This document shows positions 5,206-6,831 of a stretch of 6,831 nucleotides of DNA, piece by piece. The DNA is from an uncultured Ruminococcus sp. (GTDB taxonomy: Bacteria > Bacillota > Clostridia > Oscillospirales > Ruminococcaceae). Positions within the stretch are counted from its first letter, which is position 1; each line of letters opens with the position of its first letter. The stretch covers positions 1 through 6,831 of the forward strand of contig CAJTWQ010000070.1 in assembly GCA_910579835.1 (NCBI GenBank). The letters are read 5' to 3'. The translations under genes were made by a program, and so were the position numbers. The notes below the pieces were generated by a model. It ran no database searches and had not been told where the DNA came from. It worked only from the letters and a program-made list of their open reading frames with translations.

Positions 5206-5652
5206 TCAGGAGTTGCACGATAAACGTAATATTCTGCGCACTTCCATCAATGAAAAGCCGAGAATGTTCTGCCCAGTCCATTTGCTCACATCAAGTCTAT
5301 CAGGTTCATCCAATCGTTTTCCACAAGCCCAAATCTTATCTGTGTGCACACATTCTACAAGGTATGCATCGCTTGTGTCAAACAACTTTTCTTTTAATTC
5401 TTCATTCTGACTGAATTTCCCAATCAACCCTTGAATAGCAATAAGTTGACGATTACCAGCCCATATATTATTGATGTATCCTTTAGTGTTACGACCTATA
5501 TATTGTTGCTTTTCCGGATACTCAGTTTCAAGTATGGTATTTGCAGAAATACTATCACCAAATAGCAAACATTTTTGATGCATAATAAACTGTTCTGCTG
5601 ATGTATAGTGATTATTATTTAGTACAAACGGAAAGTAAAACCAATTGCTTAA
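5206..5652 (-). CDS. NADAR (YbiA/DUF1768) domain, C-terminal half of a frameshifted gene
   Basis: NADAR domains act on N-glycosidic bonds of ADP-ribose-type or riboflavin-pathway compounds, and some reverse ADP-ribosylation of DNA guanine. This half carries most of the domain. In the rejoined 293-aa protein the motifs are LSNWFYFPF (146-154), TSAEQFIMHQK (162-172), YIGR (196-199), W209 with a nearby R, KFSQN (224-228), YLVE (240-243), D250-K-I-W253, W270, and NILGFSLMEVR at the end. The first ATG in this frame is 5583 (M169), but that would remove the conserved LSNW and SAEQ motifs, so it is not a natural start. The frame is open only from 5652 leftwards, where it joins the upstream half by a -1 shift. 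As it stands, a functional NADAR protein requires read-through of the frameshift. Confidence 0.75.
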   Translation of the reverse strand, partial: LSNWFYFPFVLNNNHYTSAEQFIMHQKCLLFGDSISANTILETEYPEKQQYIGRNTKGYINNIWAGNRQLIAIQGLIGKFSQNEELKEKLFDTSDAYLVECVHTDKIWACGKRLDEPDRLDVSKWTGQNILGFSLMEVRRILRLSCNS

Positions 5653-5655
5653 AAA
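5649..5655 (-). other. Frameshift site in the NADAR gene (five-T run)
   Basis: On the coding strand the sequence reads TAT GGT TTT TAA GC. A shift of -1 after TTT, or one extra T, turns the stop into TTA AGC. The protein then reads EKYGF-LSNWFYFPF, exactly the continuous NADAR start. The frame break therefore lies in the homopolymer. A one-base deletion or a sequencing error is the simplest cause. UUU before a UAA in the ribosomal A site could allow some slippage, but the classical X-XXY-YYZ heptamer is not present. Confidence 0.8.
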
Positions 5656-6086
5656 CCATATTTTTCCTCCGGACTATGAAAAAATACAGCATCTACCTGA
5701 TGATTTGCTATCAACAATTTATCAAAATCCATTTGCTGTGTACGAATGTCAGCAGTTTGCTTGTAGGCTTCTTTTAGTATAGCTGAAAAAGTTGAATATT
5801 CTGTTCTATACAATTCGAGCATTTCATAGAACAACTTAGATACGTTGTTAAGTCCGGGGCGTTCATCTTGAATCAGCGACATGATAGCATTCATTTGCAT
5901 TCTTATTCCGGTTTCGTTACGATATACACTGTCAATTGTAATACCGCTATTTACTGCTCTTTTGCGCAATTTTTCAGATACAATTTTTATGGCTGTATTT
6001 TTATCCGTTTTATCGTTTATAACCTGAATACAGGTATCTATCAAGATAGCGGTTTCATACTTATCCCAAGGTATTCTCATTGCCAT
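5649..6086 (-). CDS. N-terminal half of the NADAR gene: helical domain of unknown function
   Basis: The 145-aa product has a mostly helical N-terminal domain (residues 5-110). Its features are IPWDKYETAILIDTC at the start, AVNSGITIDSVYRNETGIRMQM (44-65) and a later KLFYEMLELYR. The W-x-x-x-E...R-N-x-x-G pattern recalls helical domains fused to restriction or other conflict-system proteins, but I cannot name the family. After a linker it ends VDAVFFHSPEEKYGF and TAA. That ending is the first strand of a NADAR domain (F-x-x-P-x-x-x-Y-G-F), whose continuation is in the next frame. AGAGGAAG sits about ten bases before ATG 6086; ATG 6080 (third codon) is an alternative start. Confidence 0.7.
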   Translation of the reverse strand: MAMRIPWDKYETAILIDTCIQVINDKTDKNTAIKIVSEKLRKRAVNSGITIDSVYRNETGIRMQMNAIMSLIQDERPGLNNVSKLFYEMLELYRTEYSTFSAILKEAYKQTADIRTQQMDFDKLLIANHQVDAVFFHSPEEKYGF

Positions 6087-6117
6087 ATATTACACTTCCT
6101 CTTCTTACAGATAAAGC

Positions 6118-6160
6118 CCTCGGAAGTCTTTTTAATGGTTATACGGCTTCCGAGGTTTTT
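6118..6160. terminator. Hairpin terminator between the two right-hand minus-strand genes
   Basis: CCTCGGAAG (6118-6126) pairs with CTTCCGAGG (6147-6155); the stem extends two more pairs, one of them G-U. On the plus strand TTTTT (6156-6160) follows, while on the minus strand the tract after the stem is only GGCTTTAT. It lies four bases after the stop of the 219-aa gene in its direction of transcription. It most likely ends that gene, and possibly works better on plus-strand transcripts. Confidence 0.55.
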
Positions 6161-6164
6161 AGCT

Positions 6165-6831
6165 CTACATAGTGTTCCTGATACTCAGGCTTACTTTATC
6201 AGCAATATTCTCTGACTGTATCCATTCCAGAATAGAAGGAGTAATGTCGGTAAGAGTGGCTTTCTTGTCACGAACTTTAACAAGAAACTCTTGTATCTCA
6301 TCATCAAATCTCATTTCTTTCAGAAGAGTCTCTGCTTTCTTCTGTGCTTCCATATATGAGTCAACACTTTCTTGTGTTAACGGCCATTTTTCGCACTTGT
6401 TTAAAGGAGTAATGCACCCTCTTACAACAGATGGAGTCGGATGAACAAGACCTATGATATTAAGTTCGTTGATCAGTTCACCATTTTGGGCCTTATAGAA
6501 TGTTTCCCATTCCTTTGATATTGCTTCAATAAATGATTCTGTTTTTTGTTTGAAAGCAGAGGGATTTACAGCTTTGGCATTATCAAAGGTAGTTTTAGAA
6601 TAATTTATAAGCTCCCGTAAAACAGCAAATGTATTTTCCTTTAACGTAAAACTGAAATATCTCTTAGCAATAATATAAGAGATAATAGAAGGCGTAAGTT
6701 TTGCAAAGTTATCAAAAAAAATAGAATTTCGTTTGGCAATTGCAGCATTGTCATTATCTTTTTTTCTGTTATCAGCAACATCTTCAATCAATCCGATCGT
6801 TGACTGTATCTTTTCATGCAGCATATACTCA
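6165..6831 (-). CDS. Unknown protein, at least 219 aa, probably partial at the window edge
   Basis: I do not recognise this protein. It is largely helical, soluble and charged, without signal peptide or clear membrane helix. Visible pieces, numbered from ATG 6824, are NRKKDNDNAAIAKRN (19-33), LTPSIISYIIAKRYFSF (43-59), a Pro/Gly-containing centre GLVHPTPSVVRGCITP (125-140), a coiled-coil-prone stretch (155-185) and an end pattern ATLTDITPSILEWIQSENI (189-207). The frame stays open above ATG 6824 (Glu-Tyr precede it) up to the edge, and no ribosome binding site can be judged, so the true start may lie outside. It is co-oriented with the NADAR gene but separated from it by a hairpin, so they may belong to one cargo block without sharing a transcript. 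Confidence 0.6.
   Translation of the reverse strand, partial: EYMLHEKIQSTIGLIEDVADNRKKDNDNAAIAKRNSIFFDNFAKLTPSIISYIIAKRYFSFTLKENTFAVLRELINYSKTTFDNAKAVNPSAFKQKTESFIEAISKEWETFYKAQNGELINELNIIGLVHPTPSVVRGCITPLNKCEKWPLTQESVDSYMEAQKKAETLLKEMRFDDEIQEFLVKVRDKKATLTDITPSILEWIQSENIADKVSLSIRNTM

Noticed and set aside
5868..6215. Plus-strand open frame opposite the NADAR gene
   Set aside because: It is rich in Phe/Tyr/Ile/His from AT-rich antisense codons, crosses the hairpin at 6118-6155 and lacks a ribosome binding site.

Overview
The window looks like a decayed piece of a conjugative or integrative element from a Gram-positive gut bacterium, probably Clostridia of the Ruminococcus/Oscillospiraceae type. 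This rests on the protein families (element-borne topoisomerase III, the very large methylase/helicase of clostridial integrative elements, a small clostridial zinc-ribbon protein), strong AGGAGG-type ribosome binding sites and moderate GC. No ribosomal RNA, tRNA or CRISPR array was seen, and the organism assignment is an inference.

Layout. Positions 1-596 hold no intact gene. They contain a perfect 16-bp inverted repeat (1-60), an AT-rich stretch, six GGTAGAAA direct repeats (245-385) that may be protein-binding iterons/arm sites or the worn 3' end of a gene, two terminator-like hairpins (417-464 and 492-546) and a third hairpin (552-571) just ahead of the first ribosome binding site. A plus-strand operon follows: a 111-aa protein of unknown function (597-932), a 249-aa protein with two copies of a winged-helix domain (946-1695), a probably 5'-truncated protein with an FN3-like end and a cysteine-containing C-terminal domain (1676-2266), a 71-aa small membrane protein (2280-2495), topoisomerase III (2492-3409) and the C-terminal part of the methylase/SNF2-type helicase (about 3319-4917). 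A strong terminator (4920-4966) closes it.

The operon appears to have lost DNA in at least one place. Around 3318-3331 the first ~278 residues of TopB are joined out of frame to the last ~530 residues of the methylase/helicase. TopB therefore lacks its catalytic tyrosine, and the helicase lacks its methylase and N-terminal motor parts. A second, less certain junction lies near 1676, where the winged-helix gene runs into a protein that seems to start in the middle of an FN3 fold.

From 4943 to the right end all genes are on the minus strand and the DNA is visibly AT-richer, which suggests a separately acquired cargo block: a 72-aa zinc-ribbon-like protein, a two-domain protein ending in a NADAR (YbiA/DUF1768) domain, and a 219-aa unknown protein that probably continues past the window edge. 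The NADAR gene is split into two reading frames at a run of five T's (coding strand). A -1 shift there restores an uninterrupted 293-aa protein, so it is a frameshift mutation, a homopolymer sequencing error or, less likely, recoding. NADAR domains act in ADP-ribose chemistry and conflict systems, so this block may be a worn defence or anti-defence cassette.
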